From Diphasiastrum complanatum (taxonomy: Eukaryota; Streptophyta; Lycopodiopsida; Lycopodiales; Lycopodiaceae), in the NCBI GenBank assembly GCA_029204225.1, contig CM055096.1, positions 67,120,370-67,184,369 on the forward strand: DNA of 64,000 bases. The letters are read 5' to 3'. Under the pieces are notes generated by a model. That model was not told where the DNA came from, ran no database searches, and saw only the letters and a program-made list of their open reading frames with translations. Of the stretch, positions 45,966 to 56,113 are shown one piece after another; the first letter of the stretch is position 1; each line of letters opens with the position of its first letter. The translations under genes were made by a program, and so were the position numbers.

Positions 45966-46620
45966 TGTGAAAAATACAGATCCTAAGTGGATCTAAACTC
46001 CAAGATCATTGGCTTGAATGCTTGCACTCCAAACTACATAAGCTAGGAATTGGCAACACATTCTATGCTACCTAGAATGCAAAGAACTTGATCAAAAAGG
46101 ATTTATCACAAATGGAAACTTCCATAAACATCAAGTGCGGCCCAAAATAGCATTATACAGTCCATAATACATCAGCCTATCACTTTTGGAAAGCACCTAA
46201 GATCATACACAATAGCTTGAAGACAATACACACAACAATGCTCTCAATGGAGGAAGAAACAATGACAATGATCTATTGATCTCAATGAAGCATACAAAAG
46301 GTTTCTCCAACCTGTTCTCCACGACTTCCCTACTATTTATGGATGAGGAAGATGACTCTCTCTCCTCTCTCTAGAAGGTACTTGACCCTAGATATTCCCT
46401 ATATAGGAAAAATAGCTAAAAATGGCTTATATGACCAAAATACATCAAAATGGTCTCATTTTGAAGGGTATGAAGTTTGACACTTCATCATACTGAAAAA
46501 ATACAGTAAATAAAAACATTGTGGCCTGGTTCACACGTGTGAAACTCCAGAACCAAAACTATTTACAATTTTAGCCAATTTAGGCCTCAAACTAGCTAGG
46601 AAATGTTGACAATTTTCACA
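45966..46620 (-). repeat. Inner copia 5' LTR
   Basis: 655 bp, three differences from the 3' LTR. Read on the minus strand it carries the TATA-like CCTATATAGG near 46398-46407. Confidence 0.95.
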
Positions 46621-46625
46621 CTTAG
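46621..46625 (+). repeat. Target-site duplication of the nested copia, right
   Basis: CTTAG, pairs with 39925-39929. Confidence 0.95.
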
Positions 46626-46856
46626 GTGCTTTCCAAAAGTGGTAGGCTGATGTATTATGGACTGTATAATGCTATTTTGGGCCGCACTTGATGTTTATGG
46701 AAGTTTCCATTTGTGGTAAATGCTTTTTGATCAAGTTCTTTGCATTCTAGGTAGCATAGAATGTGGTGCCAATTCCTAGCTTATGTAGTTTGGAGTGCAA
46801 GCATTCAAGCCAATGATCTTGGAGTTTAGATCCACTTAGGATCTGTATTTTTCACA
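46626..46856 (+). repeat. Outer copia 5' LTR, second part
   Basis: Remaining 231 bp, GTGCTTTCC to TTTTTCACA, directly followed by the primer site. With 39506-39929 it restores a 655-bp LTR. Confidence 0.95.
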
Positions 46857-46871
46857 TGGTATCAGAGCTGG
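46857..46871 (+). promoter_or_regulatory. Primer-binding site of the outer copia
   Basis: TGGTATCAGAGCTGG immediately after the LTR, the normal arrangement that the inner copy has lost. Confidence 0.95.
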
Positions 46872-48028
46872 TTGGCTTCTATTTACAGTAAGTATTCCAT
46901 TTTTGGTGATATTTGGATGTTTGATCAAGTTCTAGCATGATTTTGCATTGCTTTGTTGATCAAATCTTACTAACCTTTGTTTTGTGAGTTGAACTTGTGG
47001 ATCAAAAGCATATTTCAGGTCTATTGAAGATCAGAGGCTGAAAAGAAACTATTTTGGATCAGATCATAACACCTAATCATTTGTGATTGTGAGGCTTGTG
47101 CATATTCAATACTAACAATGTTCTTTTCAATCCTATTGTTGACAATCTCCATTCTTGGATGAACACTCTCCTTAAGTGGATGAAACTTCTCCTTAAGTGG
47201 ATGACAAATGCTCTTTTGAGTGAGTTGTAATTCTCCTAAAGGCTGAGCAAAGCTCCCATTTGGATGAAAGATCCCCTTTTTTGGGTGAACATATTGTAAG
47301 CTCCATTGTGAAGAGCATATTGTAAAGATTGTCATCAATTTTGGCATAAATTTTGGTGTACTTTGTTGAGCATGTAAGTAACTCTCCTTATGTAATTTGA
47401 TTGGAGCATTTGCTGGAAGGTGTTAACCATTATGCAAGTGTGTTTTCAGGTTCTTAACAGGTTGAGGAACATTCTCATGTGAAGTGATCTTAGATCTACA
47501 TCTAAACACCAAGATTTGACAAGATAGTGAAGCTAGCCTTGTGATTCACTAAGTGTGCTCATTCATTCACCTCTAAATCTTGTATTTATCACTTGCTGGA
47601 GTTTATAAACTTTTAGAAGTGTGGTTTACATGTGGTTTTACAGGTTGAATCAATATCTTAGTGTGTTGATCATATGTTGATCAAGTTTGTTCATTACTAG
47701 GTAATCTTGGCATCCTAGTTTTGGGTATTTTCTAAGAATGCAAGTAACTCTTCACACCATAACTTGATTTGGTCACTTGCTGGAAAGTTTGAGAGCTTAA
47801 GCAAGAGTGTGTTCAGGTTGGTTTGATTTTGTAATCCATTCTTAGTGTGTGCAAAGTGTTGCATGTGTTTCAATCTTCCTTTCTATGCTTGGAAACCATC
47901 TAGGTTCAAGATAGAAGTATTTTAGGGTCCTAAATCTTCATAGATCTCTTTATCTATCATTTGTTGAGAGAAAAGTGAGTGCTAAGTGCTTTAGGACAGA
48001 ACCTAAAAGTTGAAGAAACATTAGAATC
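46872..48028 (+). other. Outer copia leader
   Basis: Untranslated leader between primer site and gag ATG, matching the inner copy's leader. Confidence 0.7.
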
Positions 48029-51000
48029 ATGGCTTCCAATGGTGGGATCATGCTAGAGTCTAGTGAAAGGTTGAGTTCATCAAACTACTCTACTTGGAAA
48101 GTGAGGATGGAGTCCTTACTTGAGTTGAATGAACTCATGGACATAGTTGCAGAAATTGAAGAGAGACCTCTCACACTTCAAGAGCAACAAAGGTTTGATA
48201 AGAAGGCCAAAAGGGCTCTTCATATCATTAAAATGAATGTTACAAATGAACTTCTCAAGGAAGTTGGAAAGTGTCAAAGTGCAAGTGAGGCATGGAATGC
48301 CTTAAAGAAGCTCTTTGAATCAAAGTCCACATCTAGGGTATTGACCCTAAGGAGACAAATATTTTCTAGTAGGCAAAGAGAGGGTGAAAGTGCTCATGCA
48401 TTTATCTTGAGAGTTAAGTCCCTAAGTGATGATTTAGCATGCATTGATGAGAACATAAAAGATGGTGAAATAGTCCAAGTTATGTTGAATGGTTTTCTAA
48501 ATGAACATGCTAACCTTGTGCAAAGTTTTGCCATTCAAAGAGTCTTGCCAAGTGTGGTTGACTTGCAAGAAATCTTATTGGTTGAAGAACATAGGTTGCA
48601 ATCAAAGCTTGATGGTGCATCCTTGCAAGGTGGAGGTGAAGAGGCTTTCTTCACAAAAGGCAAATTCAAGGGCAAAGGTAAAGGCAAAGGGAAATGGTCC
48701 AAAGGTGGTAACTTTGATCATGATGATCACTCTTCCTCTTCCTCTTCTACTAAGAACAATAAGTCAAAGTTCAAGTGCTTTTATTGTGGGATAAAAGGTC
48801 ATTTTGCAAATGAATGTTATAAGAAGAAAAGAGAGCAAGGAGAGAGGCAAGGAAATCTTACAATAGATGAGGAAGAACATAACACATGTGAATCACTTGT
48901 TATGACTTCAAGTTTGTTAGCCAACATAGATGATAATGATCCTTGGTGGATTGATAGTGGAGCCTCATCTCACATGACAAGACATAAGGAATACTTTACA
49001 TCCTTATTGTCTTATGAGGGAGAAGGTAACATCATCTACACTGCAAATGATGGTCAATGTGACATCAAAGGCATAGGCACTATTCCTATTTCCCTTTCAA
49101 CAAATAGGAAAACAAATCTTGAAAATGTTTTGTACATTCCTTCAATCACTAAGAATTTGCTTAGTGTAAGTCAAATGATTGACAAAGGACTTGATGTGGA
49201 GTTCATTGGAGATGCATGTTTGATAAGTAAATGTGGATCCTTGATTGCTCAAGGTAGGAGGCATGGTAAACTTTTCAAGCTTGATGCATGTGTGATCTCT
49301 AATCATGAAGGATGTATGGCTAGGGAGCAATTGACAAACCAAGAAGTTTGGCACAAGAGGTTGGGCCATCCCAACTTCAAATCTTTGGAGGTAATGGCAA
49401 AGAGAGAGCTTGTTCTTGGTCTCCCTAAAAGTCTTGTTGCAAACAATAGTGTTTGTGAACATTGTGCCTTGTCCAAATCTCATAGACTTGCTTATTCTAG
49501 ATCTACTTCTAGATCTAAAGAAGCTTTTCAACTTGTGCATTCTGATATTCATTCTTCTAGTACAACTAGCAATGGTGGGGCAAAGATGTATGCAACTTTC
49601 ATTGATGACTTTAGTAGGTATACTTGGATCTATCTTCTTAAAAGTAAGGATGAAGTGTTTGCTGCATTTGTCAAGTTCAAGAATGAAATGGAAAACCAAT
49701 TCAATACAAAGATCAAATGCTTAAGATCTGATAATGGAGGGGAATACACCTCAAATAGGTTCAAAGACTTTTGTATAGCACATGGGATTAAGAGGGAGAT
49801 GTCTAGTCCTAGGACTCCACAACAGAATGGAGTGGCCGAGAGGAAGAATAGAACCCTTTGTGAATGTGCCAAGGCAATGAGACTACATGCTAATCTTGCT
49901 AAGTCTTTTTGGGGGGAAGCTTTAGCATGTGCTAACTATCTATGTAATAGATGGACAAGTGCTTCCTTGGATGGTAAAACTCCTCATGAGGTTCTTTATG
50001 GTAGAAGGCCGAGTGTCAAGCATTGTAGGATCTTTGGATGTACATGTTTTGTCAATATCACACTTGATGATAGAACTAAAGAAGATCCTTCATCAAAGAA
50101 GGGTGTGTTTGTTGGCTATAGTGAAGTAAGCAAGGCTTACAAAGTGTACATTCCTTCTACAAAGAAAGTTGTCATAAGTAGGGATGTCATCTTTCATGAA
50201 GAGAATGTTTCCAATGTTGTTGATGTTGATGTTGATGTGCCTACTAATCATCATGATGTGCAAGATGTCTTGGATGAAGATGGAGATGCCACTCCAAAGC
50301 AAACTTCAAGGAAGACTCAAAGGCAAAGGGCTAAGCCATCAAGGCTAACCTATGATGAAAAAGGAAAGCAAGTGGTGGACAACTCTAACTTTGCTTTTCT
50401 TACCTCTTTTGATGAACCAACTTGTGTAGGTGAAGCAATTCAAAAGAAGGAATGGATCCAAGCCATGGATCATGAGCATCAAGCACTCATCAAAAGCAAC
50501 ACATGGAGGTTGGTAAAGCTTCCAAAGGACAAGAAGGCAATTGGTTGTAAGTGGATCTTCAAGATCAAGACAAATCAAGATGGATCAATCAACAAGTACA
50601 AGGCAAGGTTGGTGGCAAAGGGGTATGCTCAAGAATATGGTATTGACTATGATGAGACCTTTGCACCCGTGGCAAAGATGGTAACTATTCGAATCCTAAT
50701 CTCTCTTGCAACTCTTTATGATTGGGATATATGGCAAATGGATGTTACTAATGCCTTCTTGAATGGTGATCTTGAAGAAGATATTTACATGGAGCAACCC
50801 GAGGGCTATGTTTCACATGATGAGCCTAATCATGTGTGCTATCTCCAAAAGAGTTTGTATGGGCTAAAGCAAGCACCAAGGAGTTGGTATGCTAAGCTCA
50901 ATTCCTTCTTACTTTCTCAAAACTTTGTTATGAGTGAGTATGATCATTCTCTCTACTTTAGATTGAATGAAAATGATATCACTTTACTTTTGATCTATGT

Positions 51001-51982
51001 TGATGACATTATCTTAAGTGGTGGTAACAATCTAAATATAGATGAAATCAAGATGGCACTCAAAAGAGAGTTTGAAATTCAAGATCTTGGTAAACTTCAT
51101 TATATCTTAGGAATAGAGATTATTAGAACTTCTAAATCTACATTCATATGTCAAGAAAAGTATGTTAACTCTATTCTAAAAAGGTTTCATATGGAAGATT
51201 GTAAAGTTGTTTCTACTCCTATGGAATCAAATGTAAAGCTAACTACAAGAAGTAATGAAAGATCCTTCAAGGACATTACTCTCTATAGAAAGCTAATAGG
51301 ATCTCTTATATGGTTAACCATCACAAGACCTGATCTAAGCTTTGTGGTTGGTAAACTAAGTCAATTTATGCAAGATCCTAGTGAGGCTCATTGGAAGCTA
51401 GGAAAGAGAGTACTTAGATACATCTCGGGATCTAGAGATTTTGGCATCTTGTATGGAGGTACTACACCTAACCTTTGTGGATTTTCAGATTCAGATTTTG
51501 CAGGTGATCAAATGGATAGGAAGTCAACAAGTGCCTTTGCAATCTATCTTGGAGATGGAGTGGTCTCATGGCTATCAAAGAAGCAACCAACTATCTCTCT
51601 ATCTTCCACCGAAGCCGAGTACAAGGCATTAACAACATGCACCAAGGAGATTCTTTGGATCAAGAGGATGTTATTGGATCTTCACTTGCTGGAACCAGAG
51701 AAGACTCCAATCATACTTTGTGATAACCTTTCAGCCCAAAGCTTGGCAAGCAATCCTGTTTTTCATGCAAGGAGCAAGCACATTGAGATTGCTCACCATT
51801 TTGTGAGAGATCAAGTCATTGCCAAAGAGGTGGAGCTTCAACATGTCTCTTCAAAGGAGTGTGTGGCTGATATCTTCACCAAACCATTGGGAAAGGACCT
51901 ATATTTAATGCATAGATCTAATCTTGGAATGTGCTCAAAGACTATGTTGAAACTAGCATCCAATGTTGAAGAGGGAGTGTGA
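48029..51982 (+). CDS. Ty1/copia gag-pol polyprotein, intact (outer copy)
   Basis: A 1317-residue frame with the same domain series as the inner copy: gag with zinc knuckle at 250-263, protease DSGA at 309-312, integrase D506, D568 and E604, RT YVDD at 990-993, RNase H D1154, E1196 and D1232. It differs from the inner copy by F156, V185, T362, R459 and I901, none at a catalytic position. The stop codon overlaps the 3' LTR start, and the polypurine tract AAGAGGGAG (51969-51977) codes for the last residues. The protein looks functional, but its 5' LTR is interrupted about 7 kb upstream of its primer site, so expression would need the nested copy's LTR or another promoter. Confidence 0.97.
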   Translation: MASNGGIMLESSERLSSSNYSTWKVRMESLLELNELMDIVAEIEERPLTLQEQQRFDKKAKRALHIIKMNVTNELLKEVGKCQSASEAWNALKKLFESKSTSRVLTLRRQIFSSRQREGESAHAFILRVKSLSDDLACIDENIKDGEIVQVMLNGFLNEHANLVQSFAIQRVLPSVVDLQEILLVEEHRLQSKLDGASLQGGGEEAFFTKGKFKGKGKGKGKWSKGGNFDHDDHSSSSSSTKNNKSKFKCFYCGIKGHFANECYKKKREQGERQGNLTIDEEEHNTCESLVMTSSLLANIDDNDPWWIDSGASSHMTRHKEYFTSLLSYEGEGNIIYTANDGQCDIKGIGTIPISLSTNRKTNLENVLYIPSITKNLLSVSQMIDKGLDVEFIGDACLISKCGSLIAQGRRHGKLFKLDACVISNHEGCMAREQLTNQEVWHKRLGHPNFKSLEVMAKRELVLGLPKSLVANNSVCEHCALSKSHRLAYSRSTSRSKEAFQLVHSDIHSSSTTSNGGAKMYATFIDDFSRYTWIYLLKSKDEVFAAFVKFKNEMENQFNTKIKCLRSDNGGEYTSNRFKDFCIAHGIKREMSSPRTPQQNGVAERKNRTLCECAKAMRLHANLAKSFWGEALACANYLCNRWTSASLDGKTPHEVLYGRRPSVKHCRIFGCTCFVNITLDDRTKEDPSSKKGVFVGYSEVSKAYKVYIPSTKKVVISRDVIFHEENVSNVVDVDVDVPTNHHDVQDVLDEDGDATPKQTSRKTQRQRAKPSRLTYDEKGKQVVDNSNFAFLTSFDEPTCVGEAIQKKEWIQAMDHEHQALIKSNTWRLVKLPKDKKAIGCKWIFKIKTNQDGSINKYKARLVAKGYAQEYGIDYDETFAPVAKMVTIRILISLATLYDWDIWQMDVTNAFLNGDLEEDIYMEQPEGYVSHDEPNHVCYLQKSLYGLKQAPRSWYAKLNSFLLSQNFVMSEYDHSLYFRLNENDITLLLIYVDDIILSGGNNLNIDEIKMALKREFEIQDLGKLHYILGIEIIRTSKSTFICQEKYVNSILKRFHMEDCKVVSTPMESNVKLTTRSNERSFKDITLYRKLIGSLIWLTITRPDLSFVVGKLSQFMQDPSEAHWKLGKRVLRYISGSRDFGILYGGTTPNLCGFSDSDFAGDQMDRKSTSAFAIYLGDGVVSWLSKKQPTISLSSTEAEYKALTTCTKEILWIKRMLLDLHLLEPEKTPIILCDNLSAQSLASNPVFHARSKHIEIAHHFVRDQVIAKEVELQHVSSKECVADIFTKPLGKDLYLMHRSNLGMCSKTMLKLASNVEEGV

Positions 51983-52632
51983 AAATTGTCAACATTTCCT
52001 AGCTAGTTTGAGGCCTAAATTGGCTAAAATTGTAAATAGTTTTGGTTCTGGAGTTTCACACGTGTGAACCAGGCCACAATGTTTTTATTTACTGTATTTT
52101 TTCAGTATGATGAAGTGTCAAACTTCATACCCTTCAAAATGAGACCATTTTGATGTATTTTGGTCATATAAGCCATTTTTAGCTATTTTTCCTATATAGG
52201 GAATATCTAGGGTCAAGTACCTTCTAGAGAGAGGAGAGAGAGTCATCTTCCTCATCCATAAATAGTAGGGAAGTCGTGGAGAACAGGTTGGAGAAACCTT
52301 TTGTATGCTTCATTGAGATCAATAGATCATTGTCATTGTTTCTTCCTCCATTGAGAGCATTGTTGTGTGTATTGTCTTCAAGCTATTGTGTATGATCTTA
52401 GGTGCTTTCCAAAAGTGGTAGGCTGATGTATTATGGACTGTATAATGCTAATTTGGGCCACACTTGATCTTTATGGAAGTTTCCATTTGTGGTAAATGCT
52501 TTTTGATCAAGTTCATTGCATTCTAGGTAGCATAGAATGTGTTGCCAATTCCTAGCTTATGTAGTTTGGAGTGCAAGCATTCAAGCCAATGATCTTGGAG
52601 TTTAGATCCACTTAGGATCTGTATTTTTCACA
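51978..52632 (+). repeat. Outer copia 3' LTR
   Basis: 655 bp, TGTGAAAATTGTC to GTATTTTTCACA, intact. TATA-like CCTATATAGG at 52191-52200. Confidence 0.97.
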
Positions 52633-52637
52633 TTTAG
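52633..52637 (+). repeat. Target-site duplication of the outer copia, right
   Basis: TTTAG, pairs with 39501-39505. Confidence 0.9.
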
Positions 52638-53313
<676 letters not shown>

Positions 53314-53363
53314 TGTGTAAAATAGTTAGAAATAGATTATAATGTTGACTTTGGGGGTGTCAT
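53314..53363 (+). repeat. Short LTR fragment
   Basis: TGTGTAAAATAGTT.GAAATAG.TTATAATGTTGACTTT.GGGG matches the reverse complement of about 10999-11045, part of the LTR at 10378-11145. Similarity ends at 53363. Confidence 0.5.
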
Positions 53364-54908
53364 TGTTAGCCGAATTTTTGACACCAAAAATCGGGCTAAT
53401 ATTGGAGCTTAATTTTGCTTTAGTATAGAAATCGACATGTAAAAGCCGCAAAATTTCAATGTAAAATGGCTGAAAATCACCAATAGAAGGGGTCTCAGCC
53501 CGCCCTTAATGTGGCTAGAGAAATAACGACCGTAGAACTGGCCTTTAAAATTTTTGACGGCCTTGAAAATTCGGCCTATAGTATAGTTTTGAGCACGGTG
53601 CCAAAATTTTGCAATGCACTGTGATTTTTAATACTAATATCAATATCGAAGTACTGTGTTTTCAGGTTGTCGCTCAGTGGGGAGAGGGGATCACTCACCA
53701 CAATTGCGAAATTGCAAATCGAAAATCAGACGGCTAAGGTTAAGGGGGCCTCAAAGTGCAACATAAAAAAAAAGGGACCAATGTCAAAGAGAGACGGCTT
53801 TATGACCATATGGGCAAAGGACCAAGGGCTAAAGAAAATTAGCCATGGGGTTTCTTGATAGCCATGTGAATAAACCCAGTCACCTTTTTGGGAGCTATGG
53901 GTATTTGGACCATAAATAGAGCAAAGAATCAATTTACAAGTTGGGCATGGTAATTGGCAAAATTCCCCTCTAATTGGCACATGGGAAAAGAAACTAACCT
54001 TACTTTATTGCTAGCCAAGAGAAAAAGGGTTCATAATGGAAATTCAAGGAGAAGGGCACTTAAAGAGGGCCATTATGTAATTGCCATTGGCCTAAAGGCA
54101 AATAGATATAAGGGGTCTTTTAATAGGCACATGAGGTTGAAAAACAAATCACATTTAATACCATTTGCAAGGCTGTGCAAGGATGGAAGAAAGGTAAAAT
54201 GGCAAAATGAAAAGTAGGGTGGCCTCAGCTCCATAAAAGGAGAAGGACGTGCTGCATGAGATGTGGAGAGAATGAGTTTTGTGAAGACCATGAGTTATTA
54301 TTCTGCATGCTGTGTTTTTCCAGGCTGAACAGTGTCAATTGATTTATCACAGTTCCATTATATGTCTATGAATCTGCTATGGAGTTGAAACTTTTGGTTA
54401 AGAATGGTGTCTCATACTGGCTTGCTGAAGACATCTGTCTGTTTTGATTGTAAGAGAAGGGAGTAGTTCTGTTATGAGAATCAGGTTGTGTTGAGGTTTA
54501 CTCTCTTTGCATGTTCTTATGCTGGAATTTTACTGCGTCAGAATGGGTTCTCTGTTGGATGAATTTCCTGTGATTCTCAAGCCTACTATCCCTTGGTAGA
54601 ATGCTGCATCTTCCTCTGAATTTTGAGTCTCTACAAGACTGCTAATTGTCTCTGTTATGGGTTAGAACTGATCATGCTTAACTCTTATCTGTGGGTTCAT
54701 GGACACTGTATCTAGGTTGTTTTGCTAGTTCCTATGTATGCTGAGATACTGAGGCTCTTTGTTAGTTTCCAAAAGAGACTGAGAATGTTTTACTTCCAGG
54801 AGTAAAATACTGAGTTTTCTGAAGACTGTTTCTCCTATGTACTCTTGTTATCAGTTCTTCAAAAATGCCGCTTCTTCATCATTAAGCCCTGTCTTACCTC
54901 ACTTCTCA
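53364..54908 (+). repeat. Possible long LTR
   Basis: TGTTAGCCGAATTTTTGACACC at the start, CTCCATAAAAGGAGAAGG (TATA-like) near 54229, and an end CACTTCTCA followed by a primer-site-like TTGGTATCATGTC at 54909. This pattern fits LTR-promoter-PBS, but no partner LTR or coding region is seen, so it is tentative. Confidence 0.3.
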
Positions 54909-55375
54909 TTGGTATCATGTCATAAAGAGAGGGTCAGTAGCAATACTGGTTATTGAAGTTTGCAGACCTCCCTTTCCCAATTCTCAGAATGTGAGGAACT
55001 AGTTAGGAATCAAAATCACCGTCTCTTCTTAACCAACATGAGGAATGGAATCATTGTTCTATCAGAAATTTTTAATTCGGGCTTCTGCAAGAAAGATGCA
55101 CACAACAATGCCTCATTTTGAAAGTCTGATCAGAATGTTCCAAGTCCTTACTTTGGCGAGCTCAGCTCCACGATGAATGCCTTCAAGTGACTGTCCGCGG
55201 ACTGGGTTGCATAATCACTATTTAGGTGTAACAAGTCTGATTTCTGCTAGCGACTCACTGTAAGAGTGGGATAGCAAAGCAACTGGAACACATCAGTTCA
55301 ACGGTCACAAACCCGCAAACCACCTGTGCCAACTCGCATCAATGAAAATGCACCCTCCTTTGAAGAAGGAGATGT
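54909..55375. other. No gene recognised
   Basis: May be leader of the tentative element to its left; no conserved frame. Confidence 0.3.
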
Positions 55376-56096
55376 TCTAGCTATGAACCCTCAAGCTCCA
55401 CCTGGTTGCTTGAAGAGCGAGTTGCAGGGAGCCAGAACGGGCCAGTAGATTGCGAGCAGGGAGGCGCGAGCAGCGAGCAGAGAAGCCAAGCAAATGAGTA
55501 CTCCTCAACTTTCCTAACCAACGTGCTTCCACATCCACGAGTTTACATCTCTTCCAAAGTCGTGTTATGAAGAGTAAGAGCAAAGTTTTTTTTGGAGAGG
55601 TGGCCTCACAAAACCAACTTTCAAACGACGGTTCGACCAAGCACCCGAGCCCTCCCCACCGAGCACAACCTTCAACATGCAAAGAGTATACAGTTGTCCA
55701 CATTTCAATATTTAGTTGAACTCTTTATGCCGGTGTTAAGAAATGGCTAACCCAAGTTGGCATTGTGAAGTTGCTTTAAAGTCCACTTTCTTATAATATG
55801 TGCGTGTCATAATATAGTCACATGTTGATGAAGTTAATGAAGTTATTAATATGTAGTAGGTGCTATGTTTTTTATAATAAAAAAAAAAAAGGGTTGTGCA
55901 TTTATTCCTTGTGTTTTTTCACCTTGTAGATAAGTGTAATTAGGTTATCTCATGGCCTAAGCCTGTGCCTAAAACAAAAAATTGGAAATGTCCATAAAGT
56001 CTTAGCCTTTAACTTAAACATGTGTCTCCTCATCATAAGTTGTAAAGTTGCAAGTGATGAAATGTGCATGACATGTGTGAATGCATTGTGATTGGA
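55376..56096 (-). repeat. Repeat R, inverted copy beside SAC3B copy 2
   Basis: Reverse complement of 18738-19446. In copy 1 it lies upstream of the SAC3-domain exon in direct orientation; here it is flipped and the SAC3-domain exon is missing. Confidence 0.8.
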
Positions 56097-56113
56097 GATG
56101 ATTACTGATTCAC

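Larger units (their letters stand above)
39930..46620 (-). mobile_element. Young full-length copia (inner, minus), nested in its relative's LTR
   Basis: Minus-strand order: 5' LTR 46620-45966, a 260-bp foreign insert 45965-45706 at the primer site, internal region 45705-40585 (5121 bp, the same length as the outer copy), 3' LTR 40584-39930. Both LTRs are 655 bp and differ at three positions by eye. Flanked by CTTAG. It must be younger than the outer copy because it lies inside that copy's LTR, and the lower LTR divergence agrees. Confidence 0.95.
39506..52632 (+). mobile_element. Young full-length copia (outer, plus), split by a nested copy
   Basis: 5' LTR in two parts (39506-39929 and 46626-46856, total 655 bp), internal region 46857-51977, 3' LTR 51978-52632 (655 bp). 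Without the nested insert it is 6431 bp. The LTRs differ at five positions by eye, all in the last 231 bp. The intact gag-pol, clean TG..CA ends and 5-bp target duplication show a recent and possibly autonomous element, but its own 5' LTR, and so its promoter-to-body continuity, is broken by the nested insertion. Confidence 0.95.
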
